Shown here piece after piece: positions 17,176-27,011 of a stretch of 59,833 nucleotides of DNA; the stretch's first letter is position 1, and each line of letters opens with the position of its first letter. Source of the stretch: Planctomycetota bacterium (GTDB lineage Bacteria > Planctomycetota > Planctomycetia > Pirellulales > Pirellulaceae). The DNA is taken from the NCBI GenBank assembly GCA_029259935.1, contig JAJDEH010000197.1, positions 1-59,833 of the forward strand. The letters are read 5' to 3'. The notes beneath the pieces are model-generated. The model saw only the letters and a program-made list of their open reading frames with translations, ran no database searches and was not told the origin of the DNA. The translations under genes and the position numbers were made by a program.

Positions 17176-18570
17176 ATGCTGACCATCGGCAATCAGGCCA
17201 ATTCGATCAGTCGACGAGATTTTTTGACCGTCGGCGGCCTAGCTCTGGGTGGACTTACTCTTCCCGGGCTGTTGGCGGCCAAGGCGGCGGCTGCGGATCT
17301 TGGCAACGCGTTCAAGGATCGATCGGTCGTCTTTTTGTTCATGCACGGCGGACCGACGCAAACGGAGACGTTTGATCCCAAGATGACGGCACCCTCGGGC
17401 GTGTGCAGTGTCACGGGCGAGTGCGCGACGACGATTCCCGGCATCACCTATGGCGGTACTCTGAAACGCTTGTCGAGTTTGGCGCATCGGTTTTCCACCG
17501 TGCGGTCGTTCAAAACCGGTACCGGCAATCACGACATCAAACCTATCGTGAGCGCGGACACGCTGAATGCGAATCTTGGCTCGCTTTATGCGCGTGTTGT
17601 CGGCAGCAATCGACCGGACAACGGACTGCCGACGAACGCGGCCCTGTTCCCGCGAGCCGTTGAACCGGAAGCCATGCCCTTTATCAAGAATTTTGGCAAC
17701 TTCTTGTCGACCGGTGAGTTGGGCAGTGCTTTCGCGCCGTTCGTTCCCGGCGGCGGGGGCGAATTGCAACAGGCCATGAAACTGACATTGCCTCAAGGCC
17801 GCTTGGACGATCGTCGCAACTTGCTGTCCGGATTGGATCGTATCAAGCGTTCGGCCGACTCCGGCGGATTGCTCGAAGGCGTCGACGAGTTTCAGCAACA
17901 GGCCTTCAACACGATCGTGGGCGGAGCGGCCGAAGCCTTTGATTTATCGAAAGAAGATCCCCGCACGATTGAACGCTACGACACGGCGCCGTTGTTTCGT
18001 CCGGAAGAGATCAGCAAAAAATGGAAAAACTATCCACGTTATGTCGACAACGGCAAGACGTTGGGCAAGTTGATGCTGATGGCCCGGCGCTTGTGTGAAG
18101 CGGGCTGCGGCTTTGTCACGGTGACCACGAACTTCGTCTGGGACATGCACGCCGATCAAAACAACGCAACGATACAAGAAGGCATGCAATACATGGGCGG
18201 CCCTTTTGATCATGCCGTGTCGGCGTTTCTGGAAGATGTCGAAGCTCGAGGGTTGAGCGATAAAATCCTGCTAGTTTGTTGCGGCGAGATGGGCCGCACG
18301 CCCAAGGTCAACAGCCGCGGTGGACGCGACCATTGGGGAAACCTTTCGCCCCTGCTGCTCTCCGGCGGCGGGCTCAACATGGGTCAGGTTGTCGGCCAGT
18401 CGGACAAGGACGCCGGATCACCGGCCACGACGCCGATCACGAACAAGAACCTGGTGGCCACGATCATGCACACGCTGTTTGATGTGGGCCAGCTTCGCAT
18501 TACGCGCGGCATCCCGCGTGATGTGGCGGGCGTGATCACGAATCACGATCCGATTGCCGAATTGCTGTAA
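17176..18570 (+). CDS. DUF1501 family Tat-exported protein
   Basis: 464 residues. The twin-arginine signal is clear: SRRDFL followed by 'GGLALGGLTLPGLLAAKAAA'. The mature part has family hallmarks of the sulfatase/alkaline-phosphatase-like DUF1501 group: 'VVFLFMHGGPTQTETFDPK', 'LSSLAHRFSTVRSF', 'MLMARRLCEAGCGFVTVT', 'CCGEMGRTPKVN' and 'GRDHWGN'. Function is unknown. These proteins usually sit beside a DUF1549/DUF1553 cytochrome gene, which is absent here. Start at ATG 17176 with AGGAG eight bases upstream. The stop is six bases before the flavoprotein start, so the two genes are probably co-transcribed. Confidence 0.9.
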   Translation: MLTIGNQANSISRRDFLTVGGLALGGLTLPGLLAAKAAAADLGNAFKDRSVVFLFMHGGPTQTETFDPKMTAPSGVCSVTGECATTIPGITYGGTLKRLSSLAHRFSTVRSFKTGTGNHDIKPIVSADTLNANLGSLYARVVGSNRPDNGLPTNAALFPRAVEPEAMPFIKNFGNFLSTGELGSAFAPFVPGGGGELQQAMKLTLPQGRLDDRRNLLSGLDRIKRSADSGGLLEGVDEFQQQAFNTIVGGAAEAFDLSKEDPRTIERYDTAPLFRPEEISKKWKNYPRYVDNGKTLGKLMLMARRLCEAGCGFVTVTTNFVWDMHADQNNATIQEGMQYMGGPFDHAVSAFLEDVEARGLSDKILLVCCGEMGRTPKVNSRGGRDHWGNLSPLLLSGGGLNMGQVVGQSDKDAGSPATTPITNKNLVATIMHTLFDVGQLRITRGIPRDVAGVITNHDPIAELL

Positions 18571-18576
18571 GTATCA

Positions 18577-19836
18577 ATGACGGATGACGGACCGAGCGAC
18601 GCACGGTGGGATGTGGTCGTCATCGGCGCGGGAGCAGCGGGTTTGCTGGCCGCAACGCGCGCTGCCGAGCGGGGACGTCGCACATTGTTGCTGGAAAAGA
18701 ATCGTAAGCCCGGCGCCAAGATTCTGATGTCGGGCGGAAGCCGCTGCAACGTCACGCAAGCGACCGATACGCGGGGCATCGTCGAGGCGTTTGGCAAACA
18801 AGGCCGCTTCCTCCATTCCGCCCTTGCCGCGCTCAGTCCGGCGGGCCTAATCGAATTGGTTGAAGCCGAGGGCGTTCCGACCAAGGTTGAAGAGACGGGA
18901 AAGATCTTTCCCGCCAGCGATCGTGCGGCTGACGTGCTGGCTGCATTCATGCGGCGGCTACGACGCAGCGGTTGCGAGTTAGCACTTGGTGAGCCGCTTC
19001 AGAATTTAGAGCAAACTGCTGCTGGATTTCGTTTAACGACTTCCGCGCGCGTCATTGTGGCCGACAACGTCGTGGTGACGACTGGCGGCAAGTCGTATCC
19101 AGGTTGCGGCACCACGGGCGACGGGTACTCATGGTTGTCAGCCTTGGGCCACACGATTGTCGCGCCGCGACCGGCTCTGACTCCCGTGACCACCGACGCC
19201 CAGTGGGTAGCCGAACTGCGTGGCGTGACGATTCCAGATGTCGCGGTGCGTGTCGTGTCGGAAACAGATACGGGCAAGCCGGCTTGTCTCGCGCAGGCTC
19301 GCGATTCGTTTCTGTTTACCCATTTTGGCTTGTCGGGACCGGCCGTGCTGGATGTCAGTCGTGCGATCACGGGACATGCGGAGCCACGCGCCCTGCAACT
19401 GGAGTGCGATTTTCTACCGTCGGTAGCAGCCGGCGAGCTTGACGAACAACTGCGCCAACAATGCGTCGAAGAGGGTAAGAAGCAAATGGCGAATCTGCTT
19501 GCTGGTCATCTCCCGCGACGACTGGCGGAAGCACTGCTTGAGCAACTAGGCTTACTCGAATGCCGCGGTTCGCAGTTGACAAAATCACAGCGGCGGCAAC
19601 TTGTGGCGGCCATCAAGCAGACGAAGATCCCCGTCAGCGGAACTCGCGGATTCAAGAAAGCCGAAGTTACGGCAGGCGGCGTCTCGCTTGGTGAAGTGGA
19701 TTCGAAAACGATGCAAAGCAAGATCGTGCCGCATCTTTTTCTGGCGGGAGAAATTCTGGATCTCGACGGCCCCATCGGGGGTTACAATTTCCAGGCCGCG
19801 TTTAGTACTGCTTGGCTAGCCGGAAGCCACGTGTGA
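18577..19836 (+). CDS. HI0933/YhiN-family FAD-dependent oxidoreductase
   Basis: 419 residues. The N-terminal dinucleotide-binding motif is VVVIGAGAAGLLAATRAAERG. It is followed by the family signature 'PGAKILMSGGSRCNVTQ', an internal 'VVVTTGGKSYPGCGTTGDGY', and a C-terminal FAD-contact block 'FLAGEILDLDGPIGGYNFQAAF'. Members are soluble flavoproteins with uncharacterised substrates, and some relatives (BaiN) reduce bile-acid intermediates. Its start lies six bases after the DUF1501 stop with no evident ribosome-binding site of its own, which fits translational coupling. A functional link between the two is not established. Confidence 0.9.
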   Translation: MTDDGPSDARWDVVVIGAGAAGLLAATRAAERGRRTLLLEKNRKPGAKILMSGGSRCNVTQATDTRGIVEAFGKQGRFLHSALAALSPAGLIELVEAEGVPTKVEETGKIFPASDRAADVLAAFMRRLRRSGCELALGEPLQNLEQTAAGFRLTTSARVIVADNVVVTTGGKSYPGCGTTGDGYSWLSALGHTIVAPRPALTPVTTDAQWVAELRGVTIPDVAVRVVSETDTGKPACLAQARDSFLFTHFGLSGPAVLDVSRAITGHAEPRALQLECDFLPSVAAGELDEQLRQQCVEEGKKQMANLLAGHLPRRLAEALLEQLGLLECRGSQLTKSQRRQLVAAIKQTKIPVSGTRGFKKAEVTAGGVSLGEVDSKTMQSKIVPHLFLAGEILDLDGPIGGYNFQAAFSTAWLAGSHV

Positions 19837-19864
19837 ACATTCAGACCGTGAGCATCACAAAAGA

Positions 19865-20932
19865 TCACGGTTGGTGTATCCGCGTGGCATGACCGTGGGG
19901 AGCACTTCCGAAAGGATTATGCCCAAATCGTTCCGAATCGCGTCTCCAGATTTGGTCCTGATAGTAGCGTCGTTGAGCCTGCTGAATAAGTGCTTCCGGT
20001 GTGGCTTGAAGCCGTTCACGATTCTTGACGCGGTGCAGTTGAGCCGCCACAACGAAGTCTCGTTCTGCCAGCCCGAGCCGATGATTGGGCACGTCGATGA
20101 TCCCATCGGCCGTCCGCAGCCGCACCATCAGGACATTGCCTTGTGAATACACCGAGTCGAATTCCGCCTGAATGATGTGCTGTCCAGTATTGTCGGTCCA
20201 TGGACGGAGCGCGGGGTTTCCGCCTGGCGTTGTGTTGACGCCGGCAGGTTGCCCGCCAAGCAGCGACTGGCCAGCCGTGTCATCGGCTTGGCCGATGGAT
20301 TGTTTTTTGGAGTGCTCCGGCTTCATCAGCGCGTTGGCCACGGTGGCCCAGGGCTCCAGCTCGGATTGCTGTTTGGGTTGGCTCCCGGCTTGCCGTTCCG
20401 AACGACCGGACGCCGATTGAGTAACTGCCGGCTGGCCAATTTCGGATTTCTGGTCATGTCCGGAAGTCGGCTCGCTCTTGAGGTCATTCTGTTCGGTGAC
20501 TGGCTGTGTCGCGGCGTTTTCCGCCGAGGCGCTTGGTCCGCTCGCCGATGAGTTCGTCGCGACTTGCGTTTCATTCCGGGGCATTTGACTGACCATGTTG
20601 TAAGCCAATGCAAACCCGAGACTGACGAGCGCCGCGATGCCAGCCGCCACAACCTGCTTGGTCAGTTGATGCAATCCATCCTGCTGCCGCTCCACGACCG
20701 GAGGCGGCACTACCTTGGGAGGCTGAACTTGCCCGGCGGCCGCGATTCCAGCTTGCCGTCGAGGTTGGCGAAGCTCTCGAAATTCCCGGGTGCACTTGGG
20801 GCAGCGGATCGCGCGATTCAATGCACTTTCCGGGGCGGCCAGTTTTGCTTGGCAGTTCGGACAGTGGAAGATCACCATGGACGAATCGGCTGCGGCCGTC
20901 GAAGACGGTTTCTTTTCTGTTTCGGCAACCAT
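19865..20932 (-). CDS. Zinc-ribbon membrane protein with C-terminal SHD1-like domain
   Basis: 355 residues. A zinc ribbon (CPNCQAKL...RCPKCTREF, residues ~22-52) is followed by a proline-rich linker, one membrane helix ('VVAAGIAALVSLGFALAYNM') and a long low-complexity Ser/Gln/Ala linker. The C-terminal beta-rich domain ('FDSVYSQGNVLMVRLRTADG' ... LGLAERDFV) fits SHD1-type domains. ATG 20932 is chosen because AAGGAG lies nine bases upstream; a GTG at 20974 is unlikely. The topology places the ribbon in the cytoplasm and the SHD1-like part outside. Function is unknown. It is convergent with the flavoprotein gene. Confidence 0.8.
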   Translation of the reverse strand: MVAETEKKPSSTAAADSSMVIFHCPNCQAKLAAPESALNRAIRCPKCTREFRELRQPRRQAGIAAAGQVQPPKVVPPPVVERQQDGLHQLTKQVVAAGIAALVSLGFALAYNMVSQMPRNETQVATNSSASGPSASAENAATQPVTEQNDLKSEPTSGHDQKSEIGQPAVTQSASGRSERQAGSQPKQQSELEPWATVANALMKPEHSKKQSIGQADDTAGQSLLGGQPAGVNTTPGGNPALRPWTDNTGQHIIQAEFDSVYSQGNVLMVRLRTADGIIDVPNHRLGLAERDFVVAAQLHRVKNRERLQATPEALIQQAQRRYYQDQIWRRDSERFGHNPFGSAPHGHATRIHQP

Positions 20933-21183
20933 ACGACGGACTCCTTGCTGGCCATAGTTCTCAATGTTGGGCACTCCGCGCGAGATTGGTACGCCTACAA
21001 TGCTCGCCCTATCATCATTAGCGTTACCGACCGACGGTTGTTACATGGAAATTGACACGTCGAGCCGCTTCTCGTAACGAAGTGCCCCTTGAGGGCGGAT
21101 CCGCATCGGACGCCAAGCGATAGCTCAAGATTTCCCCGCGGATCGGACGCTAGCAGCCCGTTCATCCGCACTCAGAACGACGC

Positions 21184-21867
21184 TCAGGTGTCCAAGTCTT
21201 CAAAAAGATCGTCGGCATATCCGGGAGGAAAGGGATTGCTGATGTCGAGTTCTTCGTTCTTGTCCGATGAGTCGCGAGTGGGGGAGGGATTGGTTCGTTT
21301 GAAAGAGCTCGGTTTTGCTTGAGGCTTTCTGTTCGCTTCGCCCTTGAACTCACTTTCCAAATCAGCATCCGCGAACTGGGCCAGCCAGTGTTGCACGTCC
21401 GCCTTGGAGAGCGATGGAGTCGGCTTTGCATCAAGCGGTTCGGGAGATGCTTCTCGCTGGATTTGGCGCTGGACGATTTCGTCGAACCAGCGGTCACTAT
21501 CGATGGCGGTCGCCTTGCGGCGCCGAGCGGCGCGTTGAACGCGATGGTCGCTGGAGACAACAATCAACTGCCGCGGCACCGAATGCACGCGGATCAACTC
21601 CTCGATCAACGCATCGGCGTCTTCGTATTCGGCCGCGAATTGAATCGTCATGCCGCCCTGTTTGGTTTGACGAGGCAGGCCGGGCGGCGCTTCGTTGGCG
21701 TCAAATACCACCGTCGTCTGAAGAAGCTCGTCGGGACCCAGCGAGGCCGTCAGGAAACTCAACAGAGCATTTCGCGCACGTTCCAGCGAACCCTTTCCCC
21801 AGCCGTGCCCGCGGCCGTGAATGCCCGTCACGTGCATCAAATTGTAGCCGTCGATTAGAATCGCCAT
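21184..21867 (-). CDS. YacP-like NYN-domain ribonuclease
   Basis: 227 residues. The NYN (PIN-like) domain occupies residues 1-~150. Its acidic positions are visible as MAILIDGYNLMH, 'TTVVFDAN', 'EYEDADALIEELI' and 'IVVSSDHRVQRAARRR'. The family includes YacP/Rae1, an RNA endonuclease of the ribosome-associated mRNA decay type. The C-terminal ~75 residues are charged and linker-like, ending in an acidic tail (DDLFEDLDT). The product is cytoplasmic. The gene lies alone, upstream (minus strand) of the zinc-ribbon gene, with a 250-base gap between them. Confidence 0.88.
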   Translation of the reverse strand: MAILIDGYNLMHVTGIHGRGHGWGKGSLERARNALLSFLTASLGPDELLQTTVVFDANEAPPGLPRQTKQGGMTIQFAAEYEDADALIEELIRVHSVPRQLIVVSSDHRVQRAARRRKATAIDSDRWFDEIVQRQIQREASPEPLDAKPTPSLSKADVQHWLAQFADADLESEFKGEANRKPQAKPSSFKRTNPSPTRDSSDKNEELDISNPFPPGYADDLFEDLDT

Positions 21868-22012
21868 GCGAAGGGGCGGACGTCAAAGGGCGGTAGGAGC
21901 GATCCGGCGTATTCTCGTGCAAAATCGGCTCGGCTTGCCGACTAGTGCCCACTTGGACAGAAATCCCGGTGATTATTGTGCTAACCCTGAAGAAAACAGG
22001 ATGAACGTGAAG

Positions 22013-22085
<73 letters not shown>

Positions 22086-22274
22086 TAAGTTGTTTGTTTA
22101 CTTGGCTTTTTTGACGATCGTGCCGCTGATTGAGAGTTCGGTTAGTGAGGCTTCCTCACGGCGGGATCGTCACTCCGACAAATGATATCGGAAAAAATGC
22201 TGTTCGGAAACCAGCCAGACGTTAAGGCGAATAGGAACACTCGGCGTGGAAGTCGTCAAGTGTCTGCCGCGCGA

Positions 22275-23719
22275 TCAAGTAAGGAGGGCGTCCAACGGGC
22301 CGTGCTGTTGTTTCTCGTCGAGGTTCATATCCAGTTGGCCGAACGTTTCTAATTTCAAACCGGCAGCTTCGGCGCAAGTCATGTAGAGATTGGCGATCGT
22401 GTGGTGGCCCGGCTTTTGGTAACTGGGATACTGCAGATAACGCCCGCCAGCTTGCAGGCGGCTGCCAATTCCACCGACCAGTAGGTAAGGCCATTGGTTG
22501 CTGCTGGCGTGGTGCTTTTCGCCCGCGTCGGAGAAGTAGACGATTAACGTGTTGTCGAGCATGTTACCGTCGCCTTCCGGGGTGGCCCGCAGCTTGGCCG
22601 CCAGTCGGGCGATTTGCTCGATCTGAAACTTGCGAATGTTGCGGCGGTGGCCGATTGGGTCTTCGCCTTCTCCGTGGCCCAAACCATGCACGCCCTTGTC
22701 CACGCCCAAGCCCGTGTACAGGACGCTCAGCGTGTCCGGACGAATCGTTACGACATTCGTCAGCCCGGCAATTAGCGATGCCGCCGCAATGTCGAAATGG
22801 GCCTCGATGCGATCGGTTTCAGTTTCGGAATCGTACTTGTCGCTGACCTCGGGCGCATGTTTGCGGACGTCGGCTTCCACGCCTTTTAACGCGCGTCGTC
22901 GCTTGCGAAGGCCTTCAAATCCGTCGAGATAGATAACGAGTTTCTCTTGGTCGACTCCCGCAAGTCTATGCTTCAGGCGCTTGATGTCGTCGACCATGAA
23001 ATCTAGCAGTGTGCCGTTGAGCCGGTTGTCCATCAGGTCTTCGTCACTGGTCGCGGCGACGGAAAACAGTTCTTTGTAGGCGGCCAGAGGGGTGGCTTGG
23101 TAAGGAAGTTGGCGGTTACGGGCGATGGCGGAAATGCCGGGGTAGACCACGCCCTTGTGCACCGAGGGACCGCCCATCACTTTGCCGCCGATCGACAAGC
23201 CAACGTGCGGGAAGATTGCGGGCAGGTGGCGGGCCATCAGGCCGTCGAACGTGGGGGCAATGATGTCGCCCCAGTCGTGTTCGCCGCCCGATCGATAGCA
23301 GCCCATCGCGCCGAACCAACTTGAATGCCCGCCGCGGCACATCTTACCGGAAAGACCTTGTACGATGGCGAGCTGGTCCTTGATCGGTTCAAGAGCCGCC
23401 ATGGATTCGTGCAGTTTCATGCCCGCCAGCGGACGCTCAATCAACTGGTCGGCCTGTTTGAGTGAGAGTGCTTGGCGATAGTTCGGACCGGGATTGTTAT
23501 CTTCACCGACGGCAACCAACTCGTCAGCCATCTCTTGCGGCACCAGCTCGGCCGGCGTCAAACCACTGCTCTTTACAACGAATACAAATCGCGGAGCTAT
23601 CGCTTTGCCTTGAGCCTCGGCCCGCGCCCGCTGAATCATGGGCAATAACAACGGCGAGATGGCGGCCCGCCAGGAATCAACGCCGCGTGCTTGAGGACTT
23701 CGCGTCGAGAGAGTGTCAT
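22275..23719 (-). pseudogene. DUF1552 family protein with frameshift in the Tat signal
   Basis: The body of the protein is intact and recognisably DUF1552: 'FVFVVKSSGLTPAELVP', 'LAIVQGLSGKMCRGGHSSWF', 'VLYTGLGVDKGVHGLGHGEG', 'NTLIVYFSDAGEKHHAS' and 'PYLLVGGIGSRLQAGGRYL'. The export signal MTLSRREVLKHAAL, starting at ATG 23719, lies in a different frame from this body (SPLLLPMIQRARAEAQG). The two frames meet between about 23660 and 23690, consistent with a single-base indel. Without it the gene would be complete at about 480 residues. In the body frame the only upstream start gives a lead without an export signal, so the current reading would not be exported. It is either a recent mutation or a sequence error. 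The sialidase-like gene lies just upstream on the same strand. Confidence 0.8.
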
Positions 23720-23822
23720 GTCGCAATGCTCCGCGTATTCATCCCACGGCTGTGGTTTTTCTTCGTATGGCTCAGCTTTTGAAATGTCTATTGTTGGCTT
23801 GGCAAGTCGATTTATGCAAGGA

Positions 23823-24974
23823 TCATCGGGGCAATTTCGCCATTGCGTCCAGTTCCTCAAGCTTCAATCGCACGCTGACGATGTAGGGTGCTTCGCCCTT
23901 GGTCCAATGGCCGTAGGTGGTGGTAACGATGGTACCGTCGGGAAGAAGTTCGACGCCCGGGTAGGCACAGTCGCCACCCTTATGATTATCCATCAGCCGC
24001 ACCCGGTATTGTCCCTCGCGGCCTTTCACGATGTCTTCATAGGTGCCGACCCAGGCGACCCAATCGCCTGGCGTGGGAGTCTTGTGAGTCTTGTCACGAA
24101 ACGAAATGAACAAACGTCCATCGGGCGCGTAGCGCCCGGTGTGGCGATCGCCAGTTAATGCGGCCGGCAGTTCACGCGGCTTAGTCCACGTGGTTCCTTC
24201 GTCATTGGAAAAAATGACATGCGAATTACGGCGGCGACTGTTTTCTCGCAGCAACACCGCCAGTTGCTTGCCATCGGGCGAACGGATAATGCCCGGTTCG
24301 CACAAGTGAACGTCGCTTGACTCATAAACTGCCTTGGGAAATGACCACGTCAATCCACCGTCGCGAGAATAGGTTTTGAACAAGGTGAACACGACCGGAT
24401 TTTGTCGATTGGCCTTCTGCGTGAAGAACCGGCCGTCGTCGTGGAACATCGCCATGTAATGGCCTTTTCCCGTTTTCAGTTCTTCGACGCATCCCATCTG
24501 CACGATGCCGCCCCATTCGCCGACCGGCTTCAGTTCGGACCATGTTTGCCCGTCGTCTTCGGTTACCGCCATGCGGCACGGATAGAGGCCCGAGAAAACG
24601 ATGATTCGTTTTTTGCCGTCCGCGTCGATCACGCGATGGAGGGTCGGGACTTCCCGAGAAGTCGCCCATGACTTGGGAGTCGGCAACCGCTCGCTCCACG
24701 TCTTCCCGCCATCAGCCGACCGCTTATAGACGATCGCGCCGCGGCCATGCCCCTTGGGGTAGACGCAAAGCATTGTCTTTCCATCTTCAAGCAGCACCGT
24801 CGTTGGGTGGCCCAGATACTGACCAGGCTCGCGGTCGATTAAAACTTGGCGCTGCGTTTGATCGGCCAGATCGAGCGTCGGAATGGTGTAGCCGGGCGGC
24901 AGCCGCTCGTCGGCGATCGCCATGGAACAAGTGAAGCACGTCAAGGAGATCATGATCAACGAACGACATTGCAT
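23823..24974 (-). CDS. Secreted sialidase-like (BNR/Asp-box) protein
   Basis: 383 residues with an N-terminal signal peptide (LIMISLTCFTCSMAIADE). Four Asp-box motifs of a six-bladed beta-propeller are visible: SADGGKTW, TEDDGQTW, SRDGGLTW and SNDEGTTW. An 'HPTTVLLEDGKTMLCVYPKG' region follows the first strand, and the C-terminal blade contains 'PGVELLPDGTIVTTTYGHW'. Such proteins include exo-sialidases and related glycosidases, and substrate specificity cannot be read here. ATG 24974 has a GAGG upstream. It lies about 100 bases upstream of the DUF1552 gene on the same strand, so they may form one transcription unit. Confidence 0.87.
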   Translation of the reverse strand: MQCRSLIMISLTCFTCSMAIADERLPPGYTIPTLDLADQTQRQVLIDREPGQYLGHPTTVLLEDGKTMLCVYPKGHGRGAIVYKRSADGGKTWSERLPTPKSWATSREVPTLHRVIDADGKKRIIVFSGLYPCRMAVTEDDGQTWSELKPVGEWGGIVQMGCVEELKTGKGHYMAMFHDDGRFFTQKANRQNPVVFTLFKTYSRDGGLTWSFPKAVYESSDVHLCEPGIIRSPDGKQLAVLLRENSRRRNSHVIFSNDEGTTWTKPRELPAALTGDRHTGRYAPDGRLFISFRDKTHKTPTPGDWVAWVGTYEDIVKGREGQYRVRLMDNHKGGDCAYPGVELLPDGTIVTTTYGHWTKGEAPYIVSVRLKLEELDAMAKLPR

Positions 24975-25293
24975 GGCTAATTCCTCTGGAATTTAAGTCT
25001 CATTTTGAATTTCATTTCCGCCCAATCATAACATGAATCATGGCTGGCAACGCAATCGCGAGGCCAGCACTATCAGTCCTTGCAAGCACGGCACCCTACT
25101 TTCGCCGCTTGACGCGTTGAGAGGCGCGTTGCGAGGTCTTGGGCGATGTCATTTTCAGAGAAGTCTCTCCTTACATCCGCCAGCCGACAAATCGCCCGGG
25201 AGATTTTTTGCTGTTGCTTGCGCGACGCGGCTTACCTATATTCTCGCGACACATTTTCCAACGACGAACTCCGCCTGGTTTGGGGAGAGACGG

Positions 25294-26052
25294 ATGCATC
25301 AAGTGCTGAAAAATCTTTGGAAGCGGTTTCGTTACCGTCTGACCCATACCAGCAAGTTTCCCAAAGGAGACCTGCTGTCGTTCTTTATCAATTTGTCCGA
25401 TCAGGGATTTCAGCCGCGCCATATTATTGACGTGGGCGCCAACAAGGGGAAATGGAGCCGCAAGGCGCACAAAATTTTCCCGGATTGCCAATTTACGCTG
25501 GTCGAGCCGCAGATTGAAATGAAGCCGTTTCTCGATAAGTTTTGCCAGCAAGCCAGCGGCTCTCAATGGATCAACGCGGGCGTCGGCGACCAGCGGGGCG
25601 AGTTGCCATTTACGGTCGTTCCCGACACTGTTTCCAGCAGTTTTACGCCTTCCAGTGACGATGCAGCCGCGCGCGGCTACGAGCGCCGAAACGTGCCGAT
25701 CGTGACGCTGGATCACCTGGTCACGAACGTGATTCACACAGTCCCCGACTTAGTGAAGATCGACGCCGAAGGCTTTGAATGCAAGATCATGCAAGGGGCC
25801 CGCGAACTGATAGGCAAGACGGAAGTCTTCCTTCTAGAACTCGCCTTGATCGATCCACCTCCAGGTTGGAGCAGCTTCTCTGAAATCGTCACCGCCATGG
25901 AAGACTATGGCTATGCGCCGTACGAGTTCACGACCTTCGGCAAGATGCGCGGCGATACGGCATCGCGTTTGTGCGAAATCGCCTTTGCCCGGCGGCACGG
26001 AATTCTGCGTGGCGAGTCGCACGGTGAAGATTCGGCCCGCCGCGCGGCGTAG
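25294..26052 (+). CDS. FkbM-family methyltransferase
   Basis: 252 residues. SAM-binding motif I is 'HIIDVGANKGKWSRKAHKIF', followed by the acidic strand end FTLVEPQIE. The central FkbM signature 'VPIVTLDHLV' then 'PDLVKIDAEGFECKIMQGA' is present. Family members O-methylate sugars or small molecules, and bacterial versions often modify surface polysaccharides. ATG 25294 has a strong purine-rich site (ggggagaga) upstream, and an in-frame ATG at 25033 gives an unlikely extension. It is convergent with a second FkbM gene only 15 bases away, next to glycan-synthesis genes. Confidence 0.9.
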   Translation: MHQVLKNLWKRFRYRLTHTSKFPKGDLLSFFINLSDQGFQPRHIIDVGANKGKWSRKAHKIFPDCQFTLVEPQIEMKPFLDKFCQQASGSQWINAGVGDQRGELPFTVVPDTVSSSFTPSSDDAAARGYERRNVPIVTLDHLVTNVIHTVPDLVKIDAEGFECKIMQGARELIGKTEVFLLELALIDPPPGWSSFSEIVTAMEDYGYAPYEFTTFGKMRGDTASRLCEIAFARRHGILRGESHGEDSARRAA

Positions 26053-26067
26053 GCGTCGCGCGGGATG

Positions 26068-26811
26068 CTATCGGTATTGCGAGTACGCGAACATCGGGGC
26101 GCTGACTGGCGCGAAGAACATATCCATCTGCCAAAAGGCATGGTCTTTCACACGCAGCATCGGATCGACCAGATCGAAACAGCGGAAGCCCAGCGACTCC
26201 ATATGCGCGGCCATCTCGTGGAACCGCAGGCACTCGCCGGTGATTTGAAAATTATAGACTTCAATCACGACCAAACTGGCCTGCCGGAGCGTCTGCTCGG
26301 CCCCAGCAAGAATCGGTAACTCAAACCCGTGGGTGTCCAGCTTGATCAAATATGGACCCCGTAGTGATCGCTGCCCCACTTCGTGGTCAATGGTCGTCAG
26401 CGCCACGTCGCGCATCGTGCCGGTGCCAGTATCGTCGATCGAACTTCCGTCCAAATCGTCGGCCACCTTCAGTCGAATCGAATCGATCCGATCGCCGGCG
26501 GCGGCGAGTACAAAGTCGAAGTTTCCATTCTTGGCCCTCATATCCTTCAACGCGGATTCTCGTTCTGCTAGCGGTTCAAACGCCAAGGCACGCGCCGCAG
26601 GAAACTCTTGCATGGCTTGCCGCGACCATTTTCCGTCGGATGCGCCCACATCAATGATCGTCGCCACTTCGAAATTGTGTGACTTGGCTCGGGCCAGCCC
26701 ATCGGCCATGCGAAACCGGGCGTTTTGAAACTTCGGGGCCTTGACGACTTCCCAGTGTAGCGGGTGAAGAGCGAAGTTCAGGCAACCGCGAATTAGCTTC
26801 CCAGGGCTCAT
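26068..26811 (-). CDS. FkbM-family methyltransferase (second, convergent)
   Basis: 247 residues from ATG 26811; TTG/GTG codons up to 26838 are alternatives. Motif I reads 'IIDVGASDGKWSRQAMQEFP', then LAFEPLAER. The FkbM signature is 'VALTTIDHEV' and 'PYLIKLDTHGFELPILAGAE'. It is clearly related in layout to the neighbour at 25294 but well diverged, so these are probably paralogues of different specificity and not a recent duplication. The C-terminus (MFAYSQYR) is normal. A surface-glycan O-methylation role is inferred from the glycosyltransferase and exporter genes to its right. Confidence 0.88.
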   Translation of the reverse strand: MSPGKLIRGCLNFALHPLHWEVVKAPKFQNARFRMADGLARAKSHNFEVATIIDVGASDGKWSRQAMQEFPAARALAFEPLAERESALKDMRAKNGNFDFVLAAAGDRIDSIRLKVADDLDGSSIDDTGTGTMRDVALTTIDHEVGQRSLRGPYLIKLDTHGFELPILAGAEQTLRQASLVVIEVYNFQITGECLRFHEMAAHMESLGFRCFDLVDPMLRVKDHAFWQMDMFFAPVSAPMFAYSQYR

Positions 26812-27011
26812 GGCAGACTTCTCGTTACGGATCACCAACCAAGCGACAAACTCAACGCTGGCATCGGTTTAGCAAAAGCAGTTGGCCCCGGCAACAGCAA
26901 CCACAATGCGAAATGCTCTTGTTGCGGAGGGCGAATATCACCTATATACCCCCTCCCGCGCTTCGTGTGCCTTTTTCCCGTATGAATGTCATCAACCCGG
27001 CTGTCTTCCGC

